The notes under the pieces were generated by a model. That model searched no databases and was not told the origin of the DNA. It saw only the letters and a list, made by a program, of their open reading frames with translations. The position numbers and the translations under genes are program-made. A DNA stretch of 64,000 bases from Pseudescherichia sp031987975 (GTDB lineage Bacteria; Pseudomonadota; Gammaproteobacteria; Enterobacterales; Enterobacteriaceae): assembly GCF_031987975.1 (NCBI RefSeq), contig NZ_DALZYX010000008.1:186001-250000 (forward strand), given 5' to 3'. Below are positions 27,616-37,105 of the stretch, one piece after another. Every line of letters starts with the position of its first letter. Position 1 is the first letter of the stretch.

Positions 27616-27949
27616 ACCTTTCTTTACGTTGCCCGCCCATTTTTGTGCTACCACCCCGTAATGATAACGACTATTAACTAATAGCGGCTGAAAGTAAATA
27701 CATTTTCCCAAGCAGAAGCCATGGCCAATATCTTGTTATTTCGTGCTATTTCTCGGACAATATCGGTGACTATTTATACCGTGACGGGCGTGCTGTACAA
27801 TTTTACCGCTTCGCTGTCGCAGAATACCGTTTTACGGGTTAAGTTCTTCATAAGGCGTGAAGAGAGTCTGGAAATTCAGTCATTACCCTTTATACTGCCT
27901 GCTGTACGCCACCCAGTAGCCTAACTTTTACCAGCCTGATGACACACTG
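27616..27949 (+). promoter_or_regulatory. rcsD upstream region
   Basis: A 334-bp non-coding stretch between micF and rcsD that must hold the rcsDB promoter. A short open frame at 27721-27924 has no ribosome-binding site and no homology I recognise, so I do not call it. No operator could be named. Confidence 0.4.
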
Positions 27950-30616
27950 ATGAGTCGATCCGACAGCATGATCCCTGGCAAGTTTTCCCTGATACCAGGC
28001 AATATTACCCGTTTCTTCCTACTACTGATTATCGTTCTGCTGGTAACCCTGGGCGTCATGGTGCAAAGTGCCGTCAATGCGTGGCTGAAAGATAAGAGCT
28101 ATCAAATCGTTGATATCACCCATGCGATGCACAAGCGCATCGATACCTGGCGCTACGCGACGTGGCAGATCTATGACAATATTGCCGCTGCCCCTGCCGC
28201 TCCTGCTGATGGCCTGCAGGAGACGCGTTTAAAGCAGGACGTCTACTACCTTGAGAAGCCGCGCCGTAAAACTGAAGCGCTGATCTTCGGCTCCCACGAC
28301 AGCTCTACGCTGGAGATGACGCAGCGCATCTCTACCTACCTCGACACGCTATGGGGCGCAGAGACCGTTCCCTGGTCGATGTACTATCTTAATGGCCAGG
28401 ATAACAGCATGATCCTGGTCTCCACCCTGCCGCTTAAGGATCTCTCGTCGGGCTTCAAGGAGTCGAGCATCGACAGCATTGTCGATTCACGCCGGGCAGA
28501 GATGCTGCAGCAGGCTAACGCCCTCGACGAACGAGAGAGTTTCTCCCCGCTACGCAGCTTAAGCTGGCAGAACGGGTACTACTTTACCCTGCGCACCACC
28601 TTTAACCAGCCGGGACATCTGGCGACGGTGGTGGCGTTCGATCTGCCTATTAACGATCTCATCCCTCCCGGCATGCCGATGGACAGCTTCCGCCTTGAGC
28701 CGGATAACGGACCTACGACCCTCCGCGCTTCAGATAAGGAGTCGGCTGACAGCGTCTCGGTCAACTTTAGCGGGGCAAAAATTGAGATCTCCGCCTCGCT
28801 GAACTCTACCGATATGCGCCTGGTATGGCAGGTACCTTTCGGTACCCTACTACTGGAGACGCTGCAAAATATCGTCCTGCCGCTGCTGCTCAATATCGGC
28901 CTGCTGGCGCTGGCGCTGTTTGGCTTTACTACCTTCCGCCACCAGCCGGGCCGCCAGCTTGACGGCCAGCCCACGCCAGGGGCGAATAATGAGCTGCGCC
29001 TGCTGCGGGCGCTGAACGAAGAGATTGTCTCTGTTCTGCCGCTGGGGCTGCTGGTACACGATCAGGAGGCCAACCGGACGGTCATCAGTAACAAGATCGC
29101 GGACCATCTGCTGCCGCATCTCAACCTGCAAAACATCACCAGCATGGCGGATCAGCACCAGGGGGTGATCCAGGCGACGGTGAACAACGAGCTGTATGAG
29201 ATCCGCCAGTTCCGCAGCCAGGTGGTGCCGAGAACGCAGATTTTCATTATTCGCGATCAGGACCGTGAGGTGCTGGTGAATAAAAAGCTCAAGCAGGCCC
29301 AACGGCTGTATGAGAAAAACCAGCAGGGTCGCTCGGCGTTTATGCAGCATATTGGCGAGGCGCTACGCCTGCCGGCCCAGACGCTGGCCGGTGAGGCCGC
29401 GACAATCGATAGCGAAGAGAGCCGCCACCTGGCACAGCATGCCCAGATGCTGGTGCAGCTGGTTGAAGATATTCAGCTGGCGAACATGCTGGAGACCGAC
29501 AGCTGGAAGGGGACGCTTACCCAGTTCTCCATCCAGGATCTGATTGACGAAGTCGTGCCCGAGGTGCTGCCGACCATCAAGCGCAAAGGGTTGCAGCTGC
29601 TGATCAATAACAATCTGCCCGCCAACGAAGAGCGGCACGGCGATCGCGAGGCGCTGAGGCGTATCCTGCTGATGCTGATCCAGTACGCGGTGACCACCAC
29701 ACAGATTGGCAAAATTACGCTGGAGGTTGATACCGACGAGTCGGCGGAGGATCGCCTGACCTTCCGCATCCTTGATACCGGCGAAGGGGTTACCGCCAGC
29801 GAGGTAGATAACCTGCACTTCCCGTTCCTCAACGATACCCAAAGCGATCGCTTTGGCAAGGCCAACGCCCTCACCTTCTGGCTGTGCGATCAGCTGGCGC
29901 GGAAGCTTGGTGGACATCTGAACATTAAAGCGCGCGAAAGCTTAGGCACTCGCTATACGCTGCACGTGAAGATGGCCGCCCAGGCACAGGAAGTTGAATC
30001 TGACGAGAAGCTGCTGGATGACGTGGTCGCGATGATCGACATTACCTCCAACGAAATTCGCCAGATCGTGGTTCGCCAGCTGGAAAATTGGGGGGCAAGC
30101 TGCATCACGCCGGATGAAAGGTTAATTAGTCAAGAGTATGATCTCTTTTTAACGGATAATCCGTCTAATCTTACAGCCTCGGGCTTGCTTTTAAGCGATG
30201 ATGAGGCCGCCGTGCGGAAAATTGGCCCAGGCCAGCTGCGCGTGAACTTTAATATCAGTAATGCGATGCAGGAAGCGATACTGCAACTTATCGAAGAACA
30301 GCTGGCGCAGGATGAGGTCTCTCCCTCACCGATGGGCGGAAATGAAAATGCCGAACTGCATGCCAGCGGCTATTATGCGCTGTTTGTCGATACAGTACCC
30401 GACGATGTTAAGAGGTTGTATACTGAAGCGGCTGTAAGCGATTTCGCGGCGCTGGCGCAGACAGCGCACCGCCTCAAAGGGGTGTTTGCCATGCTAAATT
30501 TGGTTCCCGGCAAGCAGTTATGTGAAACGCTGGAACATTTAATTCGTGAGAAGGATGTTTCAGGCATAGAAAAATACATCAGCGACATTGACGCCTACGT
30601 CAAAAGCTTGCTGTAG
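27950..30616 (+). CDS. rcsD: RcsD, phosphotransfer intermediate of the Rcs envelope-stress relay
   Basis: An 888-residue inner-membrane protein (890 in E. coli). A first membrane helix (about 20-41), a periplasmic sensor region, a second helix (about 305-325), a histidine-kinase-like region without the phosphorylated His, an ABL domain for RcsB binding, and a C-terminal HPt domain with His840 (TAHRLKGVFAML). It passes phosphate from RcsC to RcsB and integrates the IgaA signal. The N-terminal SRSDSMIPG differs from E. coli but aligns in length. rcsB follows 16 bases later. Confidence 0.96.
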   Translation: MSRSDSMIPGKFSLIPGNITRFFLLLIIVLLVTLGVMVQSAVNAWLKDKSYQIVDITHAMHKRIDTWRYATWQIYDNIAAAPAAPADGLQETRLKQDVYYLEKPRRKTEALIFGSHDSSTLEMTQRISTYLDTLWGAETVPWSMYYLNGQDNSMILVSTLPLKDLSSGFKESSIDSIVDSRRAEMLQQANALDERESFSPLRSLSWQNGYYFTLRTTFNQPGHLATVVAFDLPINDLIPPGMPMDSFRLEPDNGPTTLRASDKESADSVSVNFSGAKIEISASLNSTDMRLVWQVPFGTLLLETLQNIVLPLLLNIGLLALALFGFTTFRHQPGRQLDGQPTPGANNELRLLRALNEEIVSVLPLGLLVHDQEANRTVISNKIADHLLPHLNLQNITSMADQHQGVIQATVNNELYEIRQFRSQVVPRTQIFIIRDQDREVLVNKKLKQAQRLYEKNQQGRSAFMQHIGEALRLPAQTLAGEAATIDSEESRHLAQHAQMLVQLVEDIQLANMLETDSWKGTLTQFSIQDLIDEVVPEVLPTIKRKGLQLLINNNLPANEERHGDREALRRILLMLIQYAVTTTQIGKITLEVDTDESAEDRLTFRILDTGEGVTASEVDNLHFPFLNDTQSDRFGKANALTFWLCDQLARKLGGHLNIKARESLGTRYTLHVKMAAQAQEVESDEKLLDDVVAMIDITSNEIRQIVVRQLENWGASCITPDERLISQEYDLFLTDNPSNLTASGLLLSDDEAAVRKIGPGQLRVNFNISNAMQEAILQLIEEQLAQDEVSPSPMGGNENAELHASGYYALFVDTVPDDVKRLYTEAAVSDFAALAQTAHRLKGVFAMLNLVPGKQLCETLEHLIREKDVSGIEKYISDIDAYVKSLL

Positions 30617-30632
30617 CAAGGTAGCCTTATAC

Positions 30633-31283
30633 ATGAACAATATGAACGTAATTATTGCCGATGACCATCCGATTGTACTGTTCGGTATTCGCAAGTCACT
30701 TGAACAGATCGAGTGGGTGAATGTAGTCGGCGAATTTGAAGACTCAACACAGCTTATCAATAACCTGCCAAAACTGGATGCCCATGTTCTGATCACCGAT
30801 CTCTCCATGCCCGGTGATAAATATGGCGACGGCATTACCCTGATTAAATACATCAAGCGCCACTTCCCGAACCTGTCGGTGATCGTGCTGACCATGAACA
30901 ACAACCCGGCTATCCTCAGCGCGGTGCTGGAGCTGGATATCGAAGGGATTGTCCTGAAACAGGGTGCGCCAACCGACCTGCCGAAGGCGCTGGCCTCGCT
31001 GCAAAAGGGTAAGAAGTTTACCCCGGAGAGCGTCTCTCGCCTGCTGGAGAAGATCAGCGCTGGCGGCTACGGCGACAAACGTCTGTCACCGAAAGAGAGT
31101 GAAGTGCTGCGTCTGTTCGCCGAAGGATTCCTCGTGACCGAGATCGCCAAGAAGCTGAACCGCAGCATTAAAACCATCAGTAGCCAGAAGAAGTCGGCGA
31201 TGATGAAGCTGGGTGTGGATAACGACATCGCCCTGCTGAACTACCTCTCCTCCGTAACCTTAAGCCCAGCGGACAAAGATTAA
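30633..31283 (+). CDS. rcsB: RcsB, response regulator of the Rcs phosphorelay
   Basis: A 216-residue NarL/FixJ-type regulator nearly identical to E. coli RcsB. The receiver domain has the phosphorylation site Asp56 (LITDLSMPG) and acidic pocket ADDHP at 9-13; the LuxR-type helix-turn-helix is at about 150-210 (LSPKESEVLRLFAEGF). With RcsA or as a homodimer it controls capsule, motility (flhDC), rprA and stress genes. The start MNNMNVIIADD was chosen by homology; an upstream ATG within rcsD is not conserved. It is convergent with rcsC. Confidence 0.98.
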   Translation: MNNMNVIIADDHPIVLFGIRKSLEQIEWVNVVGEFEDSTQLINNLPKLDAHVLITDLSMPGDKYGDGITLIKYIKRHFPNLSVIVLTMNNNPAILSAVLELDIEGIVLKQGAPTDLPKALASLQKGKKFTPESVSRLLEKISAGGYGDKRLSPKESEVLRLFAEGFLVTEIAKKLNRSIKTISSQKKSAMMKLGVDNDIALLNYLSSVTLSPADKD

Positions 31284-31300
31284 TCCTGTCTGCTCGTTAA

Positions 31301-31328
31301 GCCGGGCAACGCATTGCGCTTGCCCGGC
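31301..31328. repeat. REP-like palindrome between rcsB and rcsC
   Basis: GCCGGGCAA and TTGCCCGGC form a 9-bp perfect stem with a 10-base loop, between two convergent genes. The GCCGGG...CCCGGC ends are those of enterobacterial REP elements. It may protect or end both transcripts. Confidence 0.75.
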
Positions 31329-31337
31329 CTACCTCAC

Positions 31338-34184
31338 CTATCCCCTTGCCTTTCTCACCCGTTCCGCGTAGGTCGCTAACGTCTGCTGCAGCACGTCCAG
31401 CGTAACCGGTTTCGACAGACAGCTGTCCATGCCCGATTCCAGACAGCGCTGCTTCTCTTCCGCCAGCGCGTTAGCCGTGACGCCCACCACCGGCAGGGTC
31501 AGGCCCAGCTGGCGAATGCGCTGCGTCAGGCGATAGCCATCCATATTCGGCATGTTAACGTCGCTCAGAATAATATCGATATGGTTTTTGCTCAGCACGT
31601 TCAGGGCATCCACACCGTCGTTGGCGGTTTTGCACTGGTAGCCGAGAGAGCCAAGCTGATCGGCAAGCAGCCGTCGGTTGATCGGGTGATCGTCCACCAC
31701 CAGAATCATCATGTCATCATTGTGGGCATCCTGCGTCTCAGCAGCGGAGAGCACCGGCGCGGTTTCGCTGGTATCCACCTTGACGCTGTAGATACGCGCC
31801 AGCAGCGCCAGCAGCTCATGGGGTGACGCCACGCTGTGTGTCCATTCGCCAGGCTTGCGCTCCTGCGGAATGCCAATGTGACGACGGCAGAAAATTACCG
31901 CCGCTCTGCCCTGCCAAGGCTCCTCAAGGGCATCATCGGTAAGCAGCATATCGTCCGCATCCGGGATCTGTCCTTCATAGCGCTCGGTACGAATGCCGTT
32001 GCGCGCCAGCAGCGACTCCACGAAGCTGCACAGCGAGGCGTTGCGGATCGCCAGCCAACAGCGGGTATTCGCCAGGCCATCGACATCGATCGCCTGCGGT
32101 GACTGGGCGCAGTAGAGCGGGATGCGCACGGTAAACTGGCTCCCCATCCCCGGCTCGGTATCCACGGAGATATCGCCGTCCATCATGCTGATCAGCTTCT
32201 CGCAGATGGCCAGCCCCAGTCCGGTGCCCTGGAAGTTGCGCTGCACGCCGGTACCCACCTGGAAGAAGGGATCGAACAGACGCACTACCTCTTTGGCTGG
32301 AATGCCGACGCCGGTATCGCGCACCTGAATTGAGAGATACTCCCCTGCCCGCTGCACGTGCAGCACAATACAGCCCACGTCGGTAAACTTGATGGCGTTG
32401 CTCAGCAGGTTGGAGATCACCTGCTGAAGGCGCATCGGATCGCCCTGCATCATCACCGGCACGTCTGGCTCGATAAAGCAGTACAGCCCGAGCTGCTTGC
32501 GCACCACCAGCGGCAGGTAGTTGGCGGTGATATGGTTCATCACCTCGCGCGGGGAGAACTCCCGCGGCTCGATCTTCAGCTGCTCGGACTCAATTTTTGA
32601 GAAGTCGAGAATATCGCTGATGATCTTCAGCAGCAGGCTGGAGGAGTTGTTCATCGCCGTCACCAGCCGATCCACCCCTTTCGGCAGCGCCTTGGTTTGC
32701 AGCAGATCGAGGTTACCGATAATACCGTAGAGCGGCGTGCGCAGCTCATGGCTAACGGTCGCCAGGAACATCGATTTCGACTGGCTTGCCTGCTCCGCCG
32801 CCTGGGCCATATCCTGCAGCGACTCCTCCATTTTGACGCGGGCGGAGACATCCACCAGCACGCAGATGGCCACGTTCTCATTGCGATAGCGCGAGTGAAC
32901 AAAGCTGATTTGCAGATTGGTGTTATTGCTGGTCAGCACATCGACAAAGTTGACCTGCTGACCACAGATAATCTGCGTCAGCCGCTGCCGATCCTCGTGG
33001 GTCAGCATATTAAGGTAGTTATGCGCCAGCTCGTTACTCAGAATATTGGTGCCATCCAGGGTGCGTAAAATACAGATCCCCACCGGCGCAGAGGCAACAA
33101 TCTTGCGGTTAAACTGCTCATGCTCTTCCAGACGCTGGGCATCCACCTCCGCCGGAATAAAGATGCGCCGCTCATACATCCGCGCCAGGGTAAAGAGCGC
33201 GATCCCTACCAGCACGTTCAGCAGCACCGCGTTGAGGATCAGCATGCGGATATGCTCCAGCACCAGATCCACCGGCACCGAGTAGACCACGCTCAGAGAT
33301 GAGGGCTGCAGGCTCTTCTTCAACACCAGATCGCGGAAGCCGGAGGTGTAGCCAAACCAGGAGCGCTCCTGCATCCAGCGTGGATCGATCTCTGGGCGAT
33401 TATCCGGCCCGGTCAGGGAGATCAGCGCATGGCCGTTCTCATCAAGAATGGTCACGCTTATCGGCAGCGTACCCGGCGTAAAGAAGTTATCCATGCGGAT
33501 AGACTGCTCAACGCCCAGCAGCGCCTGCAGGCGGTTGGCCAGGTAGACCGGCGTCAGGGCATAGAAGTAGCCGATGCCGGGACGTGCGCCCTGGCTTATC
33601 CAGAAGATGTTGTTGCCGCGCTCTTCCTGCGGTGCGTTGCGGTATTTCAGAATGCGCTCGTGCAGGTTTTTCAGGGCGCTCTCGCGCTCTAACGGCACAT
33701 CGCGCAGGCCGAAGTCAGCCATACAGAGATTTTCACTACCGATTAAGAATACCCGGTTGAGATCGTAGGCGGCAGAGAAGTTGTCTCGCCAGTAGCGCAT
33801 AAACCATGCTAGCGACTCCAGTGAGCCGCGCCATGCGTTACCCATTGCCGAGCAGTCGGAGTCCGGGAACAGCGGCTGAAAATCGGGGACGTCGTTTTGC
33901 GCATTCTGGGTCCGGGAAGCCATGATGCCGTTTTCCGCCGTCAGGCGATTCTCCGCGATGTATTTAAGCTCTTTCATCACGTCCGAGGTGCGCTGAATGT
34001 AGCGCTGGGCCTGATCGGAGCTGAGGTTAAACTCCTTGCGGATCTCAGACTCTTTCTGGTGCAGGGCGTTAACGATGTAGAACACCGAACAGAGGACAAT
34101 CAGCAGCCAGAGCAGCAGCGCCAGCGCCCGGAACAGATAGCGTGAAACTTTGAGAGTGGTACGAAAAGAGACGAGGTATTTCAA
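31338..34184 (-). CDS. rcsC: RcsC, hybrid sensor kinase of the Rcs phosphorelay
   Basis: A 948-residue hybrid kinase (949 in E. coli). Order of parts: membrane helix near 20-41, periplasmic region, second helix near 314-335, PAS-like linker, dimerisation/His domain (SHELRTPLYGIIGNL, His at about 479), ATPase with DTGVGIPAKE and GTGLGLAICEK, ABL domain, and receiver with phospho-acceptor Asp875 (ILSDVNMPNMDG). It autophosphorylates on His, moves phosphate to Asp875, then to RcsD. It is transcribed separately, convergent with rcsB. Confidence 0.96.
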   Translation of the reverse strand: MKYLVSFRTTLKVSRYLFRALALLLWLLIVLCSVFYIVNALHQKESEIRKEFNLSSDQAQRYIQRTSDVMKELKYIAENRLTAENGIMASRTQNAQNDVPDFQPLFPDSDCSAMGNAWRGSLESLAWFMRYWRDNFSAAYDLNRVFLIGSENLCMADFGLRDVPLERESALKNLHERILKYRNAPQEERGNNIFWISQGARPGIGYFYALTPVYLANRLQALLGVEQSIRMDNFFTPGTLPISVTILDENGHALISLTGPDNRPEIDPRWMQERSWFGYTSGFRDLVLKKSLQPSSLSVVYSVPVDLVLEHIRMLILNAVLLNVLVGIALFTLARMYERRIFIPAEVDAQRLEEHEQFNRKIVASAPVGICILRTLDGTNILSNELAHNYLNMLTHEDRQRLTQIICGQQVNFVDVLTSNNTNLQISFVHSRYRNENVAICVLVDVSARVKMEESLQDMAQAAEQASQSKSMFLATVSHELRTPLYGIIGNLDLLQTKALPKGVDRLVTAMNNSSSLLLKIISDILDFSKIESEQLKIEPREFSPREVMNHITANYLPLVVRKQLGLYCFIEPDVPVMMQGDPMRLQQVISNLLSNAIKFTDVGCIVLHVQRAGEYLSIQVRDTGVGIPAKEVVRLFDPFFQVGTGVQRNFQGTGLGLAICEKLISMMDGDISVDTEPGMGSQFTVRIPLYCAQSPQAIDVDGLANTRCWLAIRNASLCSFVESLLARNGIRTERYEGQIPDADDMLLTDDALEEPWQGRAAVIFCRRHIGIPQERKPGEWTHSVASPHELLALLARIYSVKVDTSETAPVLSAAETQDAHNDDMMILVVDDHPINRRLLADQLGSLGYQCKTANDGVDALNVLSKNHIDIILSDVNMPNMDGYRLTQRIRQLGLTLPVVGVTANALAEEKQRCLESGMDSCLSKPVTLDVLQQTLATYAERVRKARG

Positions 34185-34259
34185 CGTGGCGATGCTCCGC
34201 CGTCAGGGTCACAAAAGGATGTCGATAAGGTAGCGGTAAAACGGGCAGACCGCAAAGAA

Positions 34260-34283
34260 AAAGGGCCGGATTACCGGCCCTTT
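34260..34283 (-). terminator. Terminator after gyrA
   Basis: A 9-10 bp stem (AAAGGGCCGG / CCGGCCCTTT, loop ATTA); on the minus strand it continues into a T-rich tract. It lies about 30 bases after the gyrA stop. Confidence 0.88.
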
Positions 34284-34311
34284 CATCAATGCTCTGACTT
34301 ATTACGCCGAA

Positions 34312-36948
34312 TTACTCTTCGCCGTCGTCCGCTGCATCATCATCGGCTTCCGCTTCCGGGGCGATATCGTCATCGCCCTCGGCAACCGTGCCGTCGATAG
34401 CGTCCAGCTCTTCGTCATCTACCGGCTCGGCCACGCGCTGCAGACCCACTACGTTCTCATCTTCCGCCGTGCGGATGAGGATCACGCCCTGAGTGTTACG
34501 CCCAACCACGCTGATCTCCGAGACGCGGGTACGCACGAGGGTACCGGCATCGGTGATCATCATGATCTGATCGCAGTCGTCAACCTGTACCGCGCCAACA
34601 ACGGAGCCGTTACGCTCGGTGACCTTGATAGAGATAACGCCCTGGGTACCACGCGACTTGGTAGGGTACTCTTCCTGCGCCGTGCGTTTACCGTAGCCGT
34701 TCTGGGTCACGGTCAGGATAGCGCCTTCGCCGCGTGGAATGATCAGAGAGACGACCTTATCTTCGCCGGCCAGCTTGATACCGCGCACGCCGGTAGCCGT
34801 ACGGCCCATCGCACGCACCGCATTATCCTTGAAGCGCACCACTTTACCGGCTGCGGAGAAGAGCATCACTTCGTCGTCGCCGGAGGTCAGGTCAACGCCA
34901 ATCAGCTCGTCGCCTTCGTTCAGGTTCACCGCGATGATCCCGGCCGAGCGCGGACGGCTGAACTCGGTCAGCGCCGTTTTCTTCACCGTACCGCTGGCGG
35001 TCGCCATAAAGACGTTGACGCCCTCTTCATACTCGCGCACCGGCAGAATAGCGGTGATACGCTCGTTGGCTTCCAGCGGCAGCAGGTTGACGATCGGACG
35101 ACCGCGCGCGCCACGGCTCGCTTCCGGCAGCTGGTAAACCTTCATCCAGTAGAGACGGCCCCGGCTGGAGAAGCAGAGGATCGTGTCGTGGGTGTTGGCC
35201 ACCAGCAGACGGTCGATAAAGTCCTCTTCCTTAATACGGGCGGCAGACTTGCCTTTACCACCGCGGCGCTGGGCCTCGTAGTCGGTCAGCGGCTGATACT
35301 TAACGTAGCCCTGATGCGACAGCGTGACCACCACGTCTTCCTGGCTGATCAGATCTTCGATATTGATATCGGCGCTGTTGGCCGTGATCTCGGTGCGGCG
35401 TGCGTCGCCAAACTGATCGCGAACCAGCTCCAGCTCCTCGCGGATCACCTCCATCAGGCGATCGGCGCTGCCGAGAATGTGCAGCAGCTCAGCGATCTGC
35501 GCCAGCAGCTCTTTGTACTCGTCAAGCAGCTTCTCGTGCTCGAGGCCGGTCAGCTTCTGCAGACGCAGGTCAAGGATCGCCTGGGCCTGCTGCTCGGTCA
35601 GGTAGTACTTACCGTCGCGTACACCGAACTCCGGCTCCAGCCACTCCGGACGTGCGGCGTCATCGCCGGCGCCTGCCAGCATGGCCGCCACGTTGCCCAG
35701 ATCCCACGCCTGCGCTACCAGCCCTGCTTTCGCTTCGGCCGGGGTCGGCGCACGGCGGATCAGCTCGATGATCGGATCGATGTTGGCCAGCGCAACCGCC
35801 AGCGCTTCGAGGATGTGCGCACGGTCGCGAGCTTTACGCAGTTCAAAAATGGTACGGCGGGTCACCACTTCACGGCGGTGACGCACGAACGCGGAAAGAA
35901 TATCTTTCAGGTTCATGATCTTCGGCTGGCCGTGGTGCAGCGCAACCATGTTGATGCCGAAGGAGACCTGCAGCTGCGTCTGGGAGTAGAGGTTGTTCAG
36001 CACCACCTCACCCACCGCATCGCGTTTAATCTCAATCACGATGCGCATACCGTCTTTATCGGACTCGTCGCGCAGGGCGCTGATGCCCTCGACGCGCTTG
36101 TCTTTCACCAGCTCGGCAATCTTCTCGATCAGGCGCGCTTTGTTCACCTGATACGGGATTTCGTGCACGATGATGGTTTCACGCCCGGTTTTCGCATCGG
36201 CTTCGACTTCCGCGCGCGCGCGAATGTAGATCTTGCCGCGGCCGGTGCGATAGGCCTCTTCGATACCGCGACGACCGTTGATGATCGCCGCCGTCGGGAA
36301 GTCCGGCCCCGGAATGTGCTCCATCAGCCCTTCAACGCTGATGTTTTCATCATCGATGTAGGCCAGGCAGCCGTTGATCACTTCCGTCAGGTTGTGTGGC
36401 GGAATGTTGGTGGCCATACCGACTGCGATACCGGACGCGCCGTTAACCAGCAGGTTCGGGATTTTGGTTGGCATGACGTCCGGAATTCTTTCGGTACCGT
36501 CGTAGTTATCAACGAAATCGACCGTCTCTTTTTCCAGATCGGCCATCAGCTCGTGGGCAATTTTCGACATACGGATTTCCGTATAACGCATCGCCGCGGC
36601 GGAGTCGCCGTCTACCGAGCCGAAGTTACCCTGACCATCGACCAGCATGTAACGCAGCGAAAACGGCTGCGCCATACGGACGATGGTGTCATACACCGCC
36701 GTGTCACCATGGGGATGATATTTACCGATTACGTCACCAACGACACGGGCAGATTTTTTGTAGGCTTTATTCCAGTCGTTGCCCAATACGTTCATGGCGT
36801 AAAGTACGCGACGGTGTACCGGTTTCAGGCCATCGCGGACGTCTGGCAGCGCACGGCCAACAATGACCGACATCGCATAGTCCAGATAGGAGCTCTTCAG
36901 CTCTTCCTCGATGTTAACCGGTGTAATTTCTCTCGCAAGGTCGCTCAT
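34312..36948 (-). CDS. gyrA: DNA gyrase subunit A
   Basis: The 878-residue breakage-reunion subunit of gyrase (875 in E. coli), which with GyrB introduces negative supercoils. Active-site Tyr122 is in AAMRYTEIR. The C-terminal domain carries the GyrA-box (QRRGGKG) and six beta-pinwheel repeats, then a very acidic tail. The quinolone-resistance region reads KYHPHGDTAVYDTIV, so position 83 is Thr (codon ACG) while Ala67, Gly81, Asp82 and Asp87 are as in susceptible E. coli. Thr83 is natural in some related genera. The gene is divergent from ubiG. Confidence 0.98.
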   Translation of the reverse strand: MSDLAREITPVNIEEELKSSYLDYAMSVIVGRALPDVRDGLKPVHRRVLYAMNVLGNDWNKAYKKSARVVGDVIGKYHPHGDTAVYDTIVRMAQPFSLRYMLVDGQGNFGSVDGDSAAAMRYTEIRMSKIAHELMADLEKETVDFVDNYDGTERIPDVMPTKIPNLLVNGASGIAVGMATNIPPHNLTEVINGCLAYIDDENISVEGLMEHIPGPDFPTAAIINGRRGIEEAYRTGRGKIYIRARAEVEADAKTGRETIIVHEIPYQVNKARLIEKIAELVKDKRVEGISALRDESDKDGMRIVIEIKRDAVGEVVLNNLYSQTQLQVSFGINMVALHHGQPKIMNLKDILSAFVRHRREVVTRRTIFELRKARDRAHILEALAVALANIDPIIELIRRAPTPAEAKAGLVAQAWDLGNVAAMLAGAGDDAARPEWLEPEFGVRDGKYYLTEQQAQAILDLRLQKLTGLEHEKLLDEYKELLAQIAELLHILGSADRLMEVIREELELVRDQFGDARRTEITANSADINIEDLISQEDVVVTLSHQGYVKYQPLTDYEAQRRGGKGKSAARIKEEDFIDRLLVANTHDTILCFSSRGRLYWMKVYQLPEASRGARGRPIVNLLPLEANERITAILPVREYEEGVNVFMATASGTVKKTALTEFSRPRSAGIIAVNLNEGDELIGVDLTSGDDEVMLFSAAGKVVRFKDNAVRAMGRTATGVRGIKLAGEDKVVSLIIPRGEGAILTVTQNGYGKRTAQEEYPTKSRGTQGVISIKVTERNGSVVGAVQVDDCDQIMMITDAGTLVRTRVSEISVVGRNTQGVILIRTAEDENVVGLQRVAEPVDDEELDAIDGTVAEGDDDIAPEAEADDDAADDGEE

Positions 36949-36992
36949 CTAACCGCTATCCCTCTACTGTATCCCGGATTCAAAGGTCGCAA

Positions 36993-37001
36993 ATTATAAC
37001 A
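36993..37001 (-). promoter_or_regulatory. Predicted extended -10 promoter of gyrA
   Basis: On the minus strand the sequence TGTTATAAT gives a perfect TATAAT hexamer with a TG extension, about 45 bases before the gyrA start. No good -35 is seen, which is consistent with the weak -35 of supercoiling-controlled gyr promoters. Confidence 0.65.
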
Positions 37002-37062
37002 CAGCCGACGTCATTCCGGTAAAGGAAACACCCCCTCCGGTGCTTTATTGATGCTTCTCTCC

Positions 37063-37071
37063 TGATATACT
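37063..37071 (+). promoter_or_regulatory. Predicted extended -10 promoter of ubiG
   Basis: TGATATACT contains a TATACT -10 hexamer with a TG extension, 35 bases before the ubiG ATG. The -35 region is poor. Confidence 0.55.
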
Positions 37072-37105
37072 CAATGCACTGATTGATTAAGGAGTAAAAG
37101 CGCCA

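Noticed and set aside
27452..27661. A 69-codon open frame across micF
   Set aside because: The DNA is explained by the micF RNA gene and its terminator.
27721..27924. A 67-codon open frame between micF and rcsD
   Set aside because: No ribosome-binding site and no recognisable homology; it lies in the expected rcsDB promoter region.
35188..36999. A 603-codon open frame antisense to gyrA
   Set aside because: It lies wholly opposite conserved gyrA in a high-GC frame where stops are rare, has no ribosome-binding site and low-complexity His/Arg/Asp-rich composition.
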